Shown here in pieces: positions 18,792 through 27,317 of a stretch of 64,000 nt of DNA. The notes beneath the pieces are model-generated. The model made no database searches, had not been told where the DNA came from, and saw nothing but the letters and a program-made list of their open reading frames with translations. The translations under genes were made by a program, and so were the position numbers. How positions within the stretch are numbered: the first letter of the stretch is position 1; every line of letters begins with the position of its first letter. Origin of the DNA: Actinomadura kijaniata NBRC 14229 (GTDB lineage Bacteria; Actinomycetota; Actinomycetes; Streptosporangiales; Streptosporangiaceae); the NCBI RefSeq assembly GCF_001552175.1, contig NZ_BCQR01000009.1:1-64000 (forward strand), in the 5' to 3' direction.

Positions 18792-19610
18792 TCAGATCTT
18801 GGAGACCTGGTTGAAGCTCAGCTCGACCGGGGTCTCGCGGCCGAAGATCGACACGAGCACCTTGAGCTTCTGCTGCTCGATGTTGATCTCGTTGACCGTG
18901 GCGGGGAGGGTGGCGAACGGGCCGTCCATGACGGTGACCGACTCGCCGACCTCGAAGTCGACGGTGGGGGTGGCCTTGGCCTGGGTCTTCTCGGTGCTCT
19001 TGGCCGCGCCCTCCTCGGGGGCGGGGGCCAGCAGCTTGGCGACCTCGTCCAGGCTCAGCGGCGACGGCTTGTTGGACAGGCCGACGAAGCCGGTGACGCC
19101 GGGGGTGTTGCGGACGGCGGCCCAGGACTCGTCGGTCAGCTCCATGCGGACCAGGATGTAGCCCGGCAGGACCTTCTCGTTGACCTTCTGGCGCTTGCCG
19201 CCCTTGATCTCGGTCACCTCGTGCTGGGGGACCTCGATCTGGAAGATGTAGTCCTCCATGTTCAGGGTCTGGGTCCGGGTCTCGATGTTGGTCTTGACCC
19301 GGTTCTCGTACCCCGCGTAGGAGTGCACGACGTACCACTCGCCCGGCAGGAACCGCAGTTCGTTCTTGAACTCCAGCAGCGGGTCGATGACGGGCTCGTC
19401 GGCGGGCTCGTCGGCCGCCTCGTCCTCGTCCCCGGCCTGGTCCGCCTCGGCCTGGTCGGCGTCGGCGTCGGCCGCGTCGGCCTCGCCGGTCTCCGCGAGC
19501 TCGGCGTCAGCCGCGTCGGTCGCCTCGTCGGCGGCCTCGTCCGCAGCAGCCGCAGCAGGCACGGCCTCGTCGGCGGCCTCGTCGTGGGGCTGGGTGGGCT
19601 CGTCGGACAC
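18792..19610 (-). CDS. nusG: transcription antitermination/termination factor NusG
   Basis: Product of 272 residues. A long acidic Ala/Asp/Glu-rich N-terminal extension (about 1-90), typical of actinobacterial NusG, precedes the NGN domain ([14 protein letters not shown] onward) and the KOW domain ([13 protein letters not shown]). It binds RNA polymerase and couples it to Rho or the ribosome. The GTG at 19610 (start MSDEPTQP) is preferred over upstream frame extension because a GAGAAAGAG ribosome site precedes it. Order secE-nusG-rplK-rplA is canonical. Confidence 0.96.
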   Translation of the reverse strand: MSDEPTQPHDEAADEAVPAAAAADEAADEATDAADAELAETGEADAADADADQAEADQAGDEDEAADEPADEPVIDPLLEFKNELRFLPGEWYVVHSYAGYENRVKTNIETRTQTLNMEDYIFQIEVPQHEVTEIKGGKRQKVNEKVLPGYILVRMELTDESWAAVRNTPGVTGFVGLSNKPSPLSLDEVAKLLAPAPEEGAAKSTEKTQAKATPTVDFEVGESVTVMDGPFATLPATVNEINIEQQKLKVLVSIFGRETPVELSFNQVSKI

Positions 19611-19738
19611 GGTGACTGACTCTTTCTCTCGGATACGTCTGGCGTGAGTGGAGGTTCGGGGCGGCCCGGGCCGCGTGGCGGCCCGAGGACCGGAACGGCA
19701 CTCCACGACGGGAGTATTCCCCGGTCAGGACGTTCGGC

Positions 19739-19987
19739 TCAGGTGAAGAGCCAGAAAACGCCCTTCTGCAGGACCCAGTCCAGACCCGACACGAGAGCGA
19801 TCATGATCGCCACGAACACCAGCGAGACGGTGGTGTAGGTGACCAGTTCCGAGCGGGTGGGCCAGATGACCTTGCGCAGCTCGGCGACGATCTGGCGCAC
19901 GAAGAGCGCCGGAGAGGTCCGCTTGGAGGCGGACTTGCCCTTCTCGTCGCCCTTGGCCACGGACTCGCCGTGCGTATCAGTCGCCAT
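19739..19987 (-). CDS. secE: preprotein translocase subunit SecE
   Basis: Product of 82 residues: hydrophilic N-terminus, conserved amphipathic motif ELRKVIWPTRSELV and one membrane helix (TTVSLVFVAIMIALVSGLDW), the single-span actinobacterial form. It clamps SecY in the translocon. The ATG at 19987 begins MATDTHGE; nusG follows after about 130 nt. Confidence 0.96.
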   Translation of the reverse strand: MATDTHGESVAKGDEKGKSASKRTSPALFVRQIVAELRKVIWPTRSELVTYTTVSLVFVAIMIALVSGLDWVLQKGVFWLFT

Positions 19988-20098
19988 TGTGCCGCCGTTC
20001 ACCTCATAGGTCGTGTTCAACCACATCGTGGTCGTCGCGCGATGCCGTGCCCGCGCGACACGCGCGCAGCAGCACGGCCGCACGTGCACCGCACCTCG

Positions 20099-20171
20099 CA
20101 GGGCAGGAGGGACTCGAACCCCCAACCGCCGGTTTTGGAGACCGGAGCTCTACCAATTGAGCCACTGCCCT
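20099..20171 (-). tRNA. trnW: tRNA-Trp (CCA)
   Basis: A 73-nt cloverleaf. The acceptor AGGGCAG pairs with CTGCCCT, the T-loop is GGTTCGAGT, and the anticodon loop CTCCAAA gives anticodon CCA. The discriminator is G and CCA is not encoded. It lies immediately upstream of secE, as in other actinobacteria. Confidence 0.97.
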
Positions 20172-20480
20172 ACATCCCCCAGGGGGACTTTCCCGCACCC
20201 CAGATCCTAAGGGATCGGAGTCGTGATCGGTCACAGCTTACGGCCTGGGTGGACCGGACCGTATGCGGTGGCACGTCACTAGGAGGGTGAGTCTACGTCG
20301 ATGATGGGCCCCGCGTCGAACCGGACGGCCTCCGCGCCGCTTCCGGCCACCGTCCGCCGGCCTCGGAACGCTCCCCCGGCGCGCCCGCCGACACCGCCTC
20401 CGAGCTGCGGTGGAACACCCGGTCCCCGGTTCCGTCGAATAGCGCCGGTGTCGCCGCGCGAGGTCTGGAACCATGGGGGC
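20172..20480. promoter_or_regulatory. divergent promoter region of tRNA-Trp/secE and aspC
   Basis: 309 bp between divergent transcripts, with no convincing gene; it must carry both promoters. I cannot place -35/-10 hexamers reliably. A mismatched hairpin around 20178-20226 (CCCCCAGGGGG and following) is the only structure noted. Confidence 0.35.
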
Positions 20481-21692
20481 ATGAGCATCGACCGTCCTCG
20501 TCTCTCCAAGCGCATCGCCGCGATCTCCGAGTCCGCCACCCTGGCCGTCGACGCCAAGGCCAAGGCGCTGAAGGCGGCGGGCCGTCCGGTCATCGGGTTC
20601 GGCGCGGGCGAGCCCGACTTCCCGACCCCGGACTACATCGTCGAGGCCGCGATCGAGGCCGCGCGCAACCCGCGGTTCCACAAGTACACGCCCGCCGGGG
20701 GGCTGCCGGAGCTGCGCCAGGCGGTGGCCGACAAGACGCTGCGGGACTCCGGCCTGCGGGTCGAGGCGTCCCAGGTGCTGATCACCAACGGCGGCAAGCA
20801 GGCGGTGTACGAGGCGTTCGCGGCGCTGCTCGACCCGGGCGACGAAGTGATCATGCCCACCCCGTACTGGACCACCTACCCCGAGTCCATCAAGCTGGCG
20901 GGCGGCGTTCCGGTGCCCGTCGTCGCCGACGAGACCACCGGCTACCGGGTGGACGTGGAGCGGCTGGAGGCCGCGCGGACCGAGCGCACCAAGGTGCTGC
21001 TGTTCGTGTCGCCGTCGAACCCGACCGGCGCGGTCTACGCGCGGGACGAGATCGAGGCGATCGGCCGCTGGGCCGCCGAGCACGGCCTGTGGGTCGTCAC
21101 CGACGAGATCTACGAGCACCTGGTGTACGGGGACGCCGGGTTCCACTCGATGCCGGTGGTCGTGCCGGAGCTGGCCGACCGCACGCTGGTGCTCAACGGC
21201 GTCGCCAAGACCTACGCGATGACCGGCTGGCGGGTGGGCTGGCTGGTCGGCCCGCAGGACGTGGTGAAGGCCGCCGCCAACCTCCAGTCGCACGCGACCT
21301 CCAACGTGGCGAACGTCTCCCAGGCCGCGGCGCTGGCGGCGGTGACCGGCGACCTGTCGGCGGTGGCGGAGATGCGCACGGCGTTCGACCGGCGCCGCCG
21401 GACGATGGTGCGGATGCTGAACGAGATCCCGGGCGTGGTGTGCCCCGAGCCGGAGGGCGCGTTCTACGCCTACCCCTCGGTCCGGGAGCTGATCGGCAAG
21501 GAGATCCGGGGCCGGCGGCCGGAGAGCTCGGTGGAGCTGGCCGCGCTGATCCTGGAGGAGGCCGAGGTGGCGCTGGTGCCGGGCGAGGCGTTCGGCACGC
21601 CGGGCTACTTCCGCCTGTCCTACGCGCTGGGCGACGACGACCTGGTCGAGGGCGTGTCCCGCGTCGGGAAGCTGCTGTCCGAAGCGCGCTGA
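20481..21692 (+). CDS. aspC: PLP-dependent aspartate (class I) aminotransferase
   Basis: Product of 403 residues, family length. Substrate loop [23 protein letters not shown], the aspartate motif [19 protein letters not shown], the PLP lysine in [14 protein letters not shown], and the C-terminal Arg in YFRLSYA. It transfers the amino group of aspartate to 2-oxoglutarate or prephenate-type acceptors in the cytosol. The ATG at 20481 begins [11 protein letters not shown], where family similarity starts. Confidence 0.93.
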   Translation: MSIDRPRLSKRIAAISESATLAVDAKAKALKAAGRPVIGFGAGEPDFPTPDYIVEAAIEAARNPRFHKYTPAGGLPELRQAVADKTLRDSGLRVEASQVLITNGGKQAVYEAFAALLDPGDEVIMPTPYWTTYPESIKLAGGVPVPVVADETTGYRVDVERLEAARTERTKVLLFVSPSNPTGAVYARDEIEAIGRWAAEHGLWVVTDEIYEHLVYGDAGFHSMPVVVPELADRTLVLNGVAKTYAMTGWRVGWLVGPQDVVKAAANLQSHATSNVANVSQAAALAAVTGDLSAVAEMRTAFDRRRRTMVRMLNEIPGVVCPEPEGAFYAYPSVRELIGKEIRGRRPESSVELAALILEEAEVALVPGEAFGTPGYFRLSYALGDDDLVEGVSRVGKLLSEAR

Positions 21693-21712
21693 GCCCACCG
21701 GGCGCGCGTTCC

Positions 21713-21754
21713 AAGGATCATGGGCCGGAGCTTCCGGCCCATGATCCTTTTTGT
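21713..21754 (+). terminator. rho-independent terminator of aspC
   Basis: A 17-bp perfect stem (21713-21729 with 21733-21749, arm beginning AAGGATCATGGG) with a 3-nt loop and a T-tract, 20 nt past aspC. This is the most classical terminator of the window. Confidence 0.92.
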
Positions 21755-21778
21755 CGCGCCGGATCAGGCGGGCATGGC

Positions 21779-21852
21779 CACGGCGTGCCATCCGGGATAG
21801 TCCTGACTGGTGGTCCTGGTGAGCCGGGGGTTCGACACGGCGTGCCATCCGG
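21779..21852. repeat. 17-bp direct repeat before add
   Basis: CACGGCGTGCCATCCGG occurs at 21779-21795 and again, unchanged, at 21836-21852, 57 bp apart and 12 bp before the add start codon. The second copy covers the usual ribosome-site zone. It could be a paired regulator site in the add promoter. Confidence 0.7.
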
Positions 21853-21864
21853 CAACATTGGCTC

Positions 21865-22938
21865 ATGGAGGCCCCTACCACTTCGCCCGCACCCACTCCC
21901 CCGTCCGCGTCCGCGCGCCGCGACCTGACGGCGTTGCCGAAGGCTCACCTGCACCTGCACTTCACCGGATCGATGCGGCACTCGACGCTGGTGGAGCTGG
22001 CCAAGGAACGCGGCGTCCACCTGCCGGACGCGCTGGTGGAGGACTGGCCGCCCCGGCTGCGCGCGACCGACGAGCGGGGCTGGTTCCGGTTCCAGCGGCT
22101 GTACGACATCGCGCGGTCGGTGCTCCAGACCCCCGAGGACATGCGGCGGCTGCTGCGCGAGACCGCCGAGGACGAGGCGGCCGAGGGGTCGGGCTGGCTG
22201 GAGATCCAGGTGGACCCGAGCGGGTACGCGTCGAAGTTCGGCGGGCTGACGCCGACGGTGGAGCTGGTGCTGGACGCCGCGCGCGCCGCGGAGGAGGCGA
22301 CCGGCGTCGGCATCGGCGTGGTCGTCGCCGCGAACCGCACCCGCCACCCCCTGGACGCCAAGACCCTGGCACGGCTGGCGGTGCGGTACGCGGGCCGGGG
22401 CGTGGTGGGGTTCGGGCTGTCCAACGACGAGCGCCGGGGCCGCGCCTACGACTTCGAGGGCGCGTTCCGGATCGCCAGGCGGGGCGGGCTGCTGTCGGTG
22501 CCGCACGGGGGCGAGCTGCTGGGTCCGGCGAGCGTCCGGGAGTGCCTGGACAACCTGGAGGCCGACCGGATCGGGCACGGGGTGCGGGCGGTGGAGGATC
22601 CGCGGCTGCTGGAGCGGGTCGTGGAGCGGGGCGTGACGCTGGAGGTGTGCCCGGCGTCGAACGTGAGCCTGGGCGTCGCGCCGACGGCGGCGCGGGTCCC
22701 GGTGCGGACGCTGTTCGAGGCGGGCGCCCGGATCGCGCTGGGGGCCGACGACCCGCTGCTGTTCGGCTCCCGGCTGGCGCGGCAGTACGAGCTGGCGCGC
22801 ACCGAGCACGGCTTCACCGACGAGGAGCTGGCGGAGCTGGCCCGCCAGTCGATCCGCGGTTCGTCGGCCCCGGAGGGGACGCGGCGGCGGCTGCTGGCGG
22901 ACGTCGACGCCTGGCTGGGCACACCGGCGGCGGGCTAG
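21865..22938 (+). CDS. add: adenosine deaminase
   Basis: Product of 357 residues. Metal site HLHLHFTGS near the start, then GLSNDERRG, the catalytic His/Glu region (VPHGGELLGP), DRIGHGVRAV, the motif CPASNVSLGV and the DDPLLFGS metal ligand region. It hydrolyses (deoxy)adenosine to (deoxy)inosine in purine salvage. The FTGS in place of the common LDGS suggests the adenosine/adenine deaminase-like actinobacterial branch, so substrate may differ. The ATG is 12 nt after a repeated 17-bp element. Confidence 0.88.
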   Translation: MEAPTTSPAPTPPSASARRDLTALPKAHLHLHFTGSMRHSTLVELAKERGVHLPDALVEDWPPRLRATDERGWFRFQRLYDIARSVLQTPEDMRRLLRETAEDEAAEGSGWLEIQVDPSGYASKFGGLTPTVELVLDAARAAEEATGVGIGVVVAANRTRHPLDAKTLARLAVRYAGRGVVGFGLSNDERRGRAYDFEGAFRIARRGGLLSVPHGGELLGPASVRECLDNLEADRIGHGVRAVEDPRLLERVVERGVTLEVCPASNVSLGVAPTAARVPVRTLFEAGARIALGADDPLLFGSRLARQYELARTEHGFTDEELAELARQSIRGSSAPEGTRRRLLADVDAWLGTPAAG

Positions 22939-22950
22939 CCGGCCGGTGGA

Positions 22951-23673
22951 CTAGTCGGCGACCTCGTCGAGTTCGGGGCGCCACATCCCCTGGCGTTCCA
23001 GGTGGGCGACCAGCAGTTCGCCCGCGCGCATGATGTGGGCGCGCATCCAGGCCCCGGCCGCGGCGGGCGCGTCGCGGCGCAGCTCGGCCAGGACGCGCTG
23101 GTGGTCGTGGACGGCCAGGGCGGGCCAGTCGGGCAGCCGCGCGTACAGCCCGCGCGGCACGTACCGGCCGACCGAGGCCAGCGACCAGGCCAGCTTCGGC
23201 GACCCGGCGGCCTGGTTGATCTTCCGGTGGAAGTCGTGGTTGCGCTCCTCCACCAGGTCGGGACGGCCGGCGGCGGCCGCCTGCTCCAGGCTCCGCTGGA
23301 TGGCGGCCAGCTCGCGCACGGTGTCGGTGGTGACGCGGGCGGCGGCGCGTTCGGTGAGTTCGGCGGCGATCGTCGCCTGCACCCAGAACAGGTCGGTGAC
23401 GTCGCGTTTGGACAGCGGGGCGACGATGAAGCCGCGGCGTGGCTCCAGCTGCACGAAGCCCTCGCTGCGCAGCGACTGCAACGCCTCGCGCACCGGGGTG
23501 ACGCTGATGCCGAACTCGGCGGCCAGCCGTTCCAGCCGGAGGAACTCGCCCGGCCGCACCCGACCCTCCATGATCAGCTCCCGGATCCGGGTGGCGACCT
23601 CGTCACTCAGCTGAGGGCGCAGTCCCAGTCCCGTCCGGGGACGCGGAATGGCCACGATCCTGTTCCGCCCCAC
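22951..23673 (-). CDS. GntR/FadR-family transcription regulator
   Basis: Product of 240 residues. N-terminal winged helix with RPGEFLRLERLAAEFG and SVTPVREALQSLRSEG, then an all-helical FCD effector domain with the metal-binding pattern (NHDFHRKI and two later His, HDHQRVL and HIMRAGE). Such proteins respond to small carboxylates or lipids. The GTG at 23673 follows GGGAGGA at a good distance. The frame is open further upstream without similarity. It converges with add, leaving 12 nt. Confidence 0.85.
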   Translation of the reverse strand: MGRNRIVAIPRPRTGLGLRPQLSDEVATRIRELIMEGRVRPGEFLRLERLAAEFGISVTPVREALQSLRSEGFVQLEPRRGFIVAPLSKRDVTDLFWVQATIAAELTERAAARVTTDTVRELAAIQRSLEQAAAAGRPDLVEERNHDFHRKINQAAGSPKLAWSLASVGRYVPRGLYARLPDWPALAVHDHQRVLAELRRDAPAAAGAWMRAHIMRAGELLVAHLERQGMWRPELDEVAD

Positions 23674-23854
23674 CGGGGTCCTCCCGCGGTCGGGGGCACC
23701 GCGAGGGTGAAGAGAACCCCGTCCCTGATACACATCATGCGCGCGAACGGCTCGGGTGGGAACGCAGTGGACGCCTTCCGGCACGGGTAAATCAATTGCC
23801 AGAGGACAGCACTTCACGCAGAGAATTCATCCCTCGTGAGGCGCGCATCATTCG

Positions 23855-24922
23855 TCAGAGGGAGACCCCGACGAAGACGGGTTCGTTGACCAGTTCCACG
23901 CCGAACGCCCCGCGGACCCCGTCGCGGACCTCGCGGGCGAGCGCCAGCAGGTCGGCGGTGGTCCCGGCGTGGGGGTTGGTGAGCGCGAGGGTGTGCTTGG
24001 TGGAGATCCGGACCGGGCCGCGGGCGTGGCCCTTGGCGAACCCGGCGCGGTCGATGAGCCAGGCCGCGGAGGTCTTGGTGCGGCCGTCGGGCTCGGGGTA
24101 GCGCGGCGGGGCCGTGTCGGGGCCGAGGCGTTCGGCGACGCGGCGTTCCAGGGCGGCGAGCTGGTCGGGCTCCAGGATCGGGTTGGTGAAGAACGAGCCG
24201 GCGCTGCGGGTGTCGGGGTCGGCGGGGTCCAGCACCATGCCCTTGCCGCGCCGCAGCTCCAGGACGGCCTCGCGGGCCTCCTTCAGCGGGACGCGGGCGC
24301 CGGGCTCCACGCCCAGCGTGCGGGCGAGCTCGGCGTAGGCGACCGGGCGGGACTCCTCGGTCTCGCGCAGCGTGTAGGTGACGTCGAGGACGACGTACCG
24401 GTCCGAGCCCTTGAACACGCTGTGCCGGTAGGTGAAGCGGCACGCCTCGCGGTCCAGGGAGACGACCTTGCGGGTCCGCCGGTCGTAGGCGCGGACCTCG
24501 ACGATCGTCTCGCTGACGTCCTGGCCGTAGGCGCCGACGTTCTGGATGGGGGTGGCGCCGACGCGGCCGGGGATGCCCGACAGGCACTCCACGCCCGACA
24601 GGCCCTCCTCGACGCAGCGCGCGACGAACGGGTCCCACTCCTCGCCCGCCTGCACGCGGACCGTGACGTGGCCGCCCTCGCCGGACAGCCGCTCGGTGCC
24701 GCGGGTCCCGACATGGACGACCGTTCCGGGGAAGCCGTCGTCGGAGACCACCAGGTTGCTGCCGCCGCCGAGCACCAGGACCGGTTCGCCGGCCTCGTCG
24801 GCGGCGCGGACGGCGGCGACCAGCTCGGCCTCGGTCGTGGCCTCGACGAACCGCCGGGCCGGGCCGCCCAGCCGCAGTGTGGTGTACCCGGCGAGGTTGA
24901 CTTCTTCGGCGAAGACCGCCAC
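23855..24922 (-). CDS. murB: UDP-N-acetylenolpyruvoylglucosamine reductase MurB
   Basis: Product of 355 residues. FAD-binding segments TLRLGGPARRF and VLGGGSNLVVSD, catalytic region GIPGRVGATPIQNVGAYGQ, and the type I C-terminal domain with SAGSFFTNPIL and an end at NEPVFVGV. It reduces the enolpyruvyl group to lactyl in muropeptide precursor synthesis. The GTG at 24922 follows AGGGAGGA. Confidence 0.95.
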   Translation of the reverse strand: MAVFAEEVNLAGYTTLRLGGPARRFVEATTEAELVAAVRAADEAGEPVLVLGGGSNLVVSDDGFPGTVVHVGTRGTERLSGEGGHVTVRVQAGEEWDPFVARCVEEGLSGVECLSGIPGRVGATPIQNVGAYGQDVSETIVEVRAYDRRTRKVVSLDREACRFTYRHSVFKGSDRYVVLDVTYTLRETEESRPVAYAELARTLGVEPGARVPLKEAREAVLELRRGKGMVLDPADPDTRSAGSFFTNPILEPDQLAALERRVAERLGPDTAPPRYPEPDGRTKTSAAWLIDRAGFAKGHARGPVRISTKHTLALTNPHAGTTADLLALAREVRDGVRGAFGVELVNEPVFVGVSL

Positions 24923-25044
24923 GTGGTCTGTCCTCCCTGTAAGACGGCACGATCGCGTGCACCCGAGGGCGATGGTACGGGCCCCGGCCGCACGCGATCG
25001 CATGTCGGCGCGTTTCCTCGGCGTTCCGTCAGTCCCCGGAGGGC

Positions 25045-25470
25045 TCAGGCGAGGCGGACGACGGCCTTGGCGCGCGTCAGCACCTTCTGGTCGGCGCTGC
25101 GCGCGGTGAGCGCCACGACGACCCGGTTGTCGTCCAGCTTCTGCTCCACCTTGCCGGAGATCTCCAGCGTCGCGCCGCCCTCGTCGGGCACCACGACCGG
25201 GGCGGAGAACCGCACGCCGTAGTCCAGGACCGCGCCGGGGTCGCCGGCCCAGTCGGTGACGAACCGGCCGCCCTGCGCCATCGTGTACATGCCGTGCGCG
25301 ATGACGTCGGGCAGGCCGACGGCCTTGGCGAGCGACTCGCGCCAGTGGATGGGGTTGAAGTCGCCGGAGGCGCCGGCGTACATCACCAGGTTCATGCGGT
25401 CGATCTGGTAGCTCTGGGCGGGGATCTCGGTGCCGACCTCGACGTCGGCGTACTTCACCTGCGCGGTCAT
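25045..25470 (-). CDS. hadB: (3R)-hydroxyacyl-ACP dehydratase subunit HadB-like (MaoC fold)
   Basis: Product of 141 residues with a single hot-dog domain and the catalytic hydratase motif (YAGASGDFNPIH, Asp and His). It shares its first base with the last base of the hadA stop codon (TGATG) and so is co-translated with hadA. In mycobacteria HadA and HadB form a heterodimer in FAS-II, where HadB carries the catalytic residues, as here. Confidence 0.87.
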   Translation of the reverse strand: MTAQVKYADVEVGTEIPAQSYQIDRMNLVMYAGASGDFNPIHWRESLAKAVGLPDVIAHGMYTMAQGGRFVTDWAGDPGAVLDYGVRFSAPVVVPDEGGATLEISGKVEQKLDDNRVVVALTARSADQKVLTRAKAVVRLA

Positions 25471-25907
25471 CAGGCCCCCCGTTCCACGATCGTGTTGTAG
25501 GTCTTGCAGACCAGTTCGCCGTCGGCGGTCTTGATGTCGGTCTCGATGACCATCTTCTCGTTGTTGCCGATCGACTTGATCTCGGTGACGGTCGAGGTGC
25601 AGGTGAGCACGTCCCCGGCCCGGACCGGGCGGGTGTACTCGAAGCGCTGCTCGCCGTGCACGACCATCGCGTAGTTCAGGCCCAGGTCGGGGTCGGCGAG
25701 GGCCGGGTTGCCCAGCGACACCACGATCGGGAACGTCGGGGGCGCGATCACGTCGGGGTGGCCGAGGGCCTTGGCGGCCTCGGGGTCGCGGTAGACCGGG
25801 TTGCGGTCACCGATCGCGTCCGCGAACTCGCGGATCTTGACCCGGCTGACCTCGTAGGGCTCGGTGGGCGGGAACGTCCGCCCGATGAAATCACGGTTGA
25901 GTGCCAT
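25470..25907 (-). CDS. hadA: dehydratase subunit HadA-like (MaoC fold)
   Basis: Product of 145 residues, hot-dog fold; begins with the conserved NRDFIGRTFPP and contains IREFADAIGDRNPVYRD and the APPTFPIV loop. It is expected to bind the acyl chain and pair with HadB. Order rpmG-hadA-hadB upstream of the secE/nusG region is a conserved actinobacterial arrangement, here with other genes between. Confidence 0.87.
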   Translation of the reverse strand: MALNRDFIGRTFPPTEPYEVSRVKIREFADAIGDRNPVYRDPEAAKALGHPDVIAPPTFPIVVSLGNPALADPDLGLNYAMVVHGEQRFEYTRPVRAGDVLTCTSTVTEIKSIGNNEKMVIETDIKTADGELVCKTYNTIVERGA

Positions 25908-26061
25908 GCAATCCGTCCCTCCGCTTGCGTGAGAACCGTCGGACAGGGGCCGCGTGCCGGGTGCCCGCGCCCAAGCACCCGCTTACCGGTCGATCGGAAG
26001 GTAACAGAACGGTGTTCGGCGAGGGGGCGGCGGGGCGGCCGGAGAAGGGGCCGTAACGACG

Positions 26062-26104
26062 TTCAGCCCGCCTCGCGCGTGTTCATCTGCGAGAGCGGGC
26101 TGAA
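26062..26104 (-). terminator. hairpin between rpmG and hadA
   Basis: A 10-bp outer stem (26062-26071 with 26095-26104) with an inner CTCGC/GCGAG pairing, in the 327-bp gap 25908-26234. The AAAAA following on the plus strand becomes a T-run only for the opposite direction, so the strand assignment is uncertain. Confidence 0.45.
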
Positions 26105-26156
26105 AAACGTCAGGGCAAGCTGTGCGTTCAGAAGCTGCCGGGGAGGAGAGCCGGAG

Positions 26157-26223
26157 TTATCGGGTCTCGCGGTGCGCACGGTGGGTGCTGGCCCCGTGTG
26201 GAAGCGCAGCGGGCAGTACTTCT
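26157..26223 (-). repeat. degenerate partial copy of the rpmG 3' end
   Basis: This 67-bp stretch resembles the last third of rpmG (26235-26288) in the same orientation. It begins TTATCGGGT against TTACCGGGT, matches through GGTGGGTGC, carries a roughly 14-nt insertion, and ends GGGCAGTACTTCT in both. The insertion breaks the L33 frame, so it is a remnant, not a gene. Confidence 0.6.
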
Positions 26224-26234
26224 ACCGGCCTTGG

Positions 26235-26399
26235 TTACCGGGTTTCCCGGTGGGCGCGGTGGGTGCGGCAGTTGGGGCAGTACTTCTTGATCTCCAGGCG
26301 GTCCGGGTCGTTGCGCCGGTTCTTCCGCGTGATGTAGTTGCGGTGCTTGCACTCCTGGCAGGCCAGCGTGATCTTCGGCCGGACGTCGGTGGCAGCCAC
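26235..26399 (-). CDS. rpmG: 50S ribosomal protein L33
   Basis: Product of 54 residues. It retains the four-Cys zinc form: CQEC at about 14-17 and CPNC at about 41-44, with [10 protein letters not shown] between. Zinc-containing L33 is the zinc-replete paralogue; a Cys-free copy may exist elsewhere. The GTG at 26399 starts MAATDVRPK. It lies between tRNA-Met and hadA on the same strand. Confidence 0.95.
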   Translation of the reverse strand: MAATDVRPKITLACQECKHRNYITRKNRRNDPDRLEIKKYCPNCRTHRAHRETR

Positions 26400-26482
26400 G
26401 ATGGAGTGCCTTTCTGAGCTAGGGACAAGGACGTTGCGACGGCCGTCCTCGTGAGACGGCCGGTGGTTGGATCAACCCAGCG

Positions 26483-26510
26483 CTCTCGCCCCCCTGGTGG
26501 GGGGCGAGAG
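26483..26510 (-). terminator. terminator after tRNA-Met
   Basis: A 12-bp perfect stem (arms CTCTCGCCCCCC and its complement) with a 4-nt loop, 10 nt past the tRNA 3' end. Confidence 0.75.
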
Positions 26511-26520
26511 GCTCAGGTAG

Positions 26521-26594
26521 TAGCGAGGGCCGGACTTGAACCGGCGACACAGCGATTATGAGCCGCTTGCTCTGCCTGACTGAGCTACCCCGCC
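26521..26594 (-). tRNA. trnM: tRNA-Met (CAT)
   Basis: A 74-nt cloverleaf. The acceptor GGCGGGG pairs with CCTCGCT using two G-U pairs, the anticodon loop CTCATAA gives CAT, and the T-loop is GGTTCAAGT. The G1-U72 closing pair and the lack of the initiator GGG/CCC anticodon-stem run favour elongator Met. CCA is not encoded. Confidence 0.93.
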
Positions 26595-26855
26595 GTGATG
26601 GTCGCGGTGGACCGGAATGAAAGGATACCGGATGTTCACCGCACCCCGGAATCGTGAGGGCCCCGCGCGGGGGACTCAGGTCCGGGAGGTCCGTCACGGA
26701 CCGGTTCCCAGATTACCCGCTGTCGCGGTGACCTGCGAATCGTCCGTTCGGACCGCAGGGACGCTATCACAGGGCGCCGGGGTGAGCGAAACGGTCCGCC
26801 GCCGGACCGCTGGCCGGCGACGCGTCCGGCGGCTCCGGGACGGGTCCGGGAACGA

Positions 26856-26886
26856 CGAAGGGCGCCGCCCGCGGGTGACGCCCTCG
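26856..26886 (-). terminator. terminator after the first tRNA-Thr
   Basis: Stem CGAAGGGCG with CGCCCTCG (one bulged A), 8 nt past the tRNA end. Confidence 0.5.
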
Positions 26887-26894
26887 TGGAACCG

Positions 26895-26967
26895 AGCCCC
26901 TTTACGGAATCGAACCGTAGACCTTCTCCTTACCATGGAGACGCTCTGCCGACTGAGCTAAAGGGGC
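26895..26967 (-). tRNA. trnT: tRNA-Thr (GGT), copy 1
   Basis: 73 nt, acceptor GCCCCTT/AAGGGGC, anticodon loop ATGGTAA giving GGT, T-loop GGTTCGATT. Identical over its whole length to the copy at 27134-27206. Confidence 0.95.
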
Positions 26968-27096
26968 AGGTCAGCAGCGCCCTTCCGGACGCGGCCACGC
27001 CAAGAATACACATTCCCGGGCATGCTCGGGCAACCCTTGCGGACCCCGGTCCACCGCGACGGGGCGGCATTCATGATCGACCCCGGAAACGACGAA

Positions 27097-27123
27097 AGCC
27101 GCATCCGTCACTCGGATGCGGCT
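27097..27123 (-). terminator. terminator after the second tRNA-Thr
   Basis: An 11-bp perfect stem AGCCGCATCCG (27097-27107) with its complement at 27113-27123, just past the 3' end of the tRNA at 27134. Confidence 0.75.
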
Positions 27124-27133
27124 GTCGCTCTGG

Positions 27134-27206
27134 AGCCCCTTTACGGAATCGAACCGTAGACCTTCTCCTTACCATGGAGACGCTCTGCCGACTGAGCTAA
27201 AGGGGC
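27134..27206 (-). tRNA. trnT: tRNA-Thr (GGT), copy 2
   Basis: Same 73-nt sequence as copy 1, 239 bp away, with unrelated flanks and its own terminator. This is a recent or conversion-maintained duplication of a tRNA gene. Confidence 0.95.
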
Positions 27207-27317
27207 AGGTCCCGCCTCCGCTTCCTCCCGGTCGCGGCGACAGGTGTAACCATACATGGCCCGCGCGCCACATGCGAAATCATTGGCGGAGCGGGGGCGC
27301 GGGCCGCCGGCGGCCCG

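Noticed and set aside
23673..23817. Longer N-terminus for the FadR-type regulator
   Set aside because: Extra residues have no family similarity and GTG 23673 has a better ribosome site.
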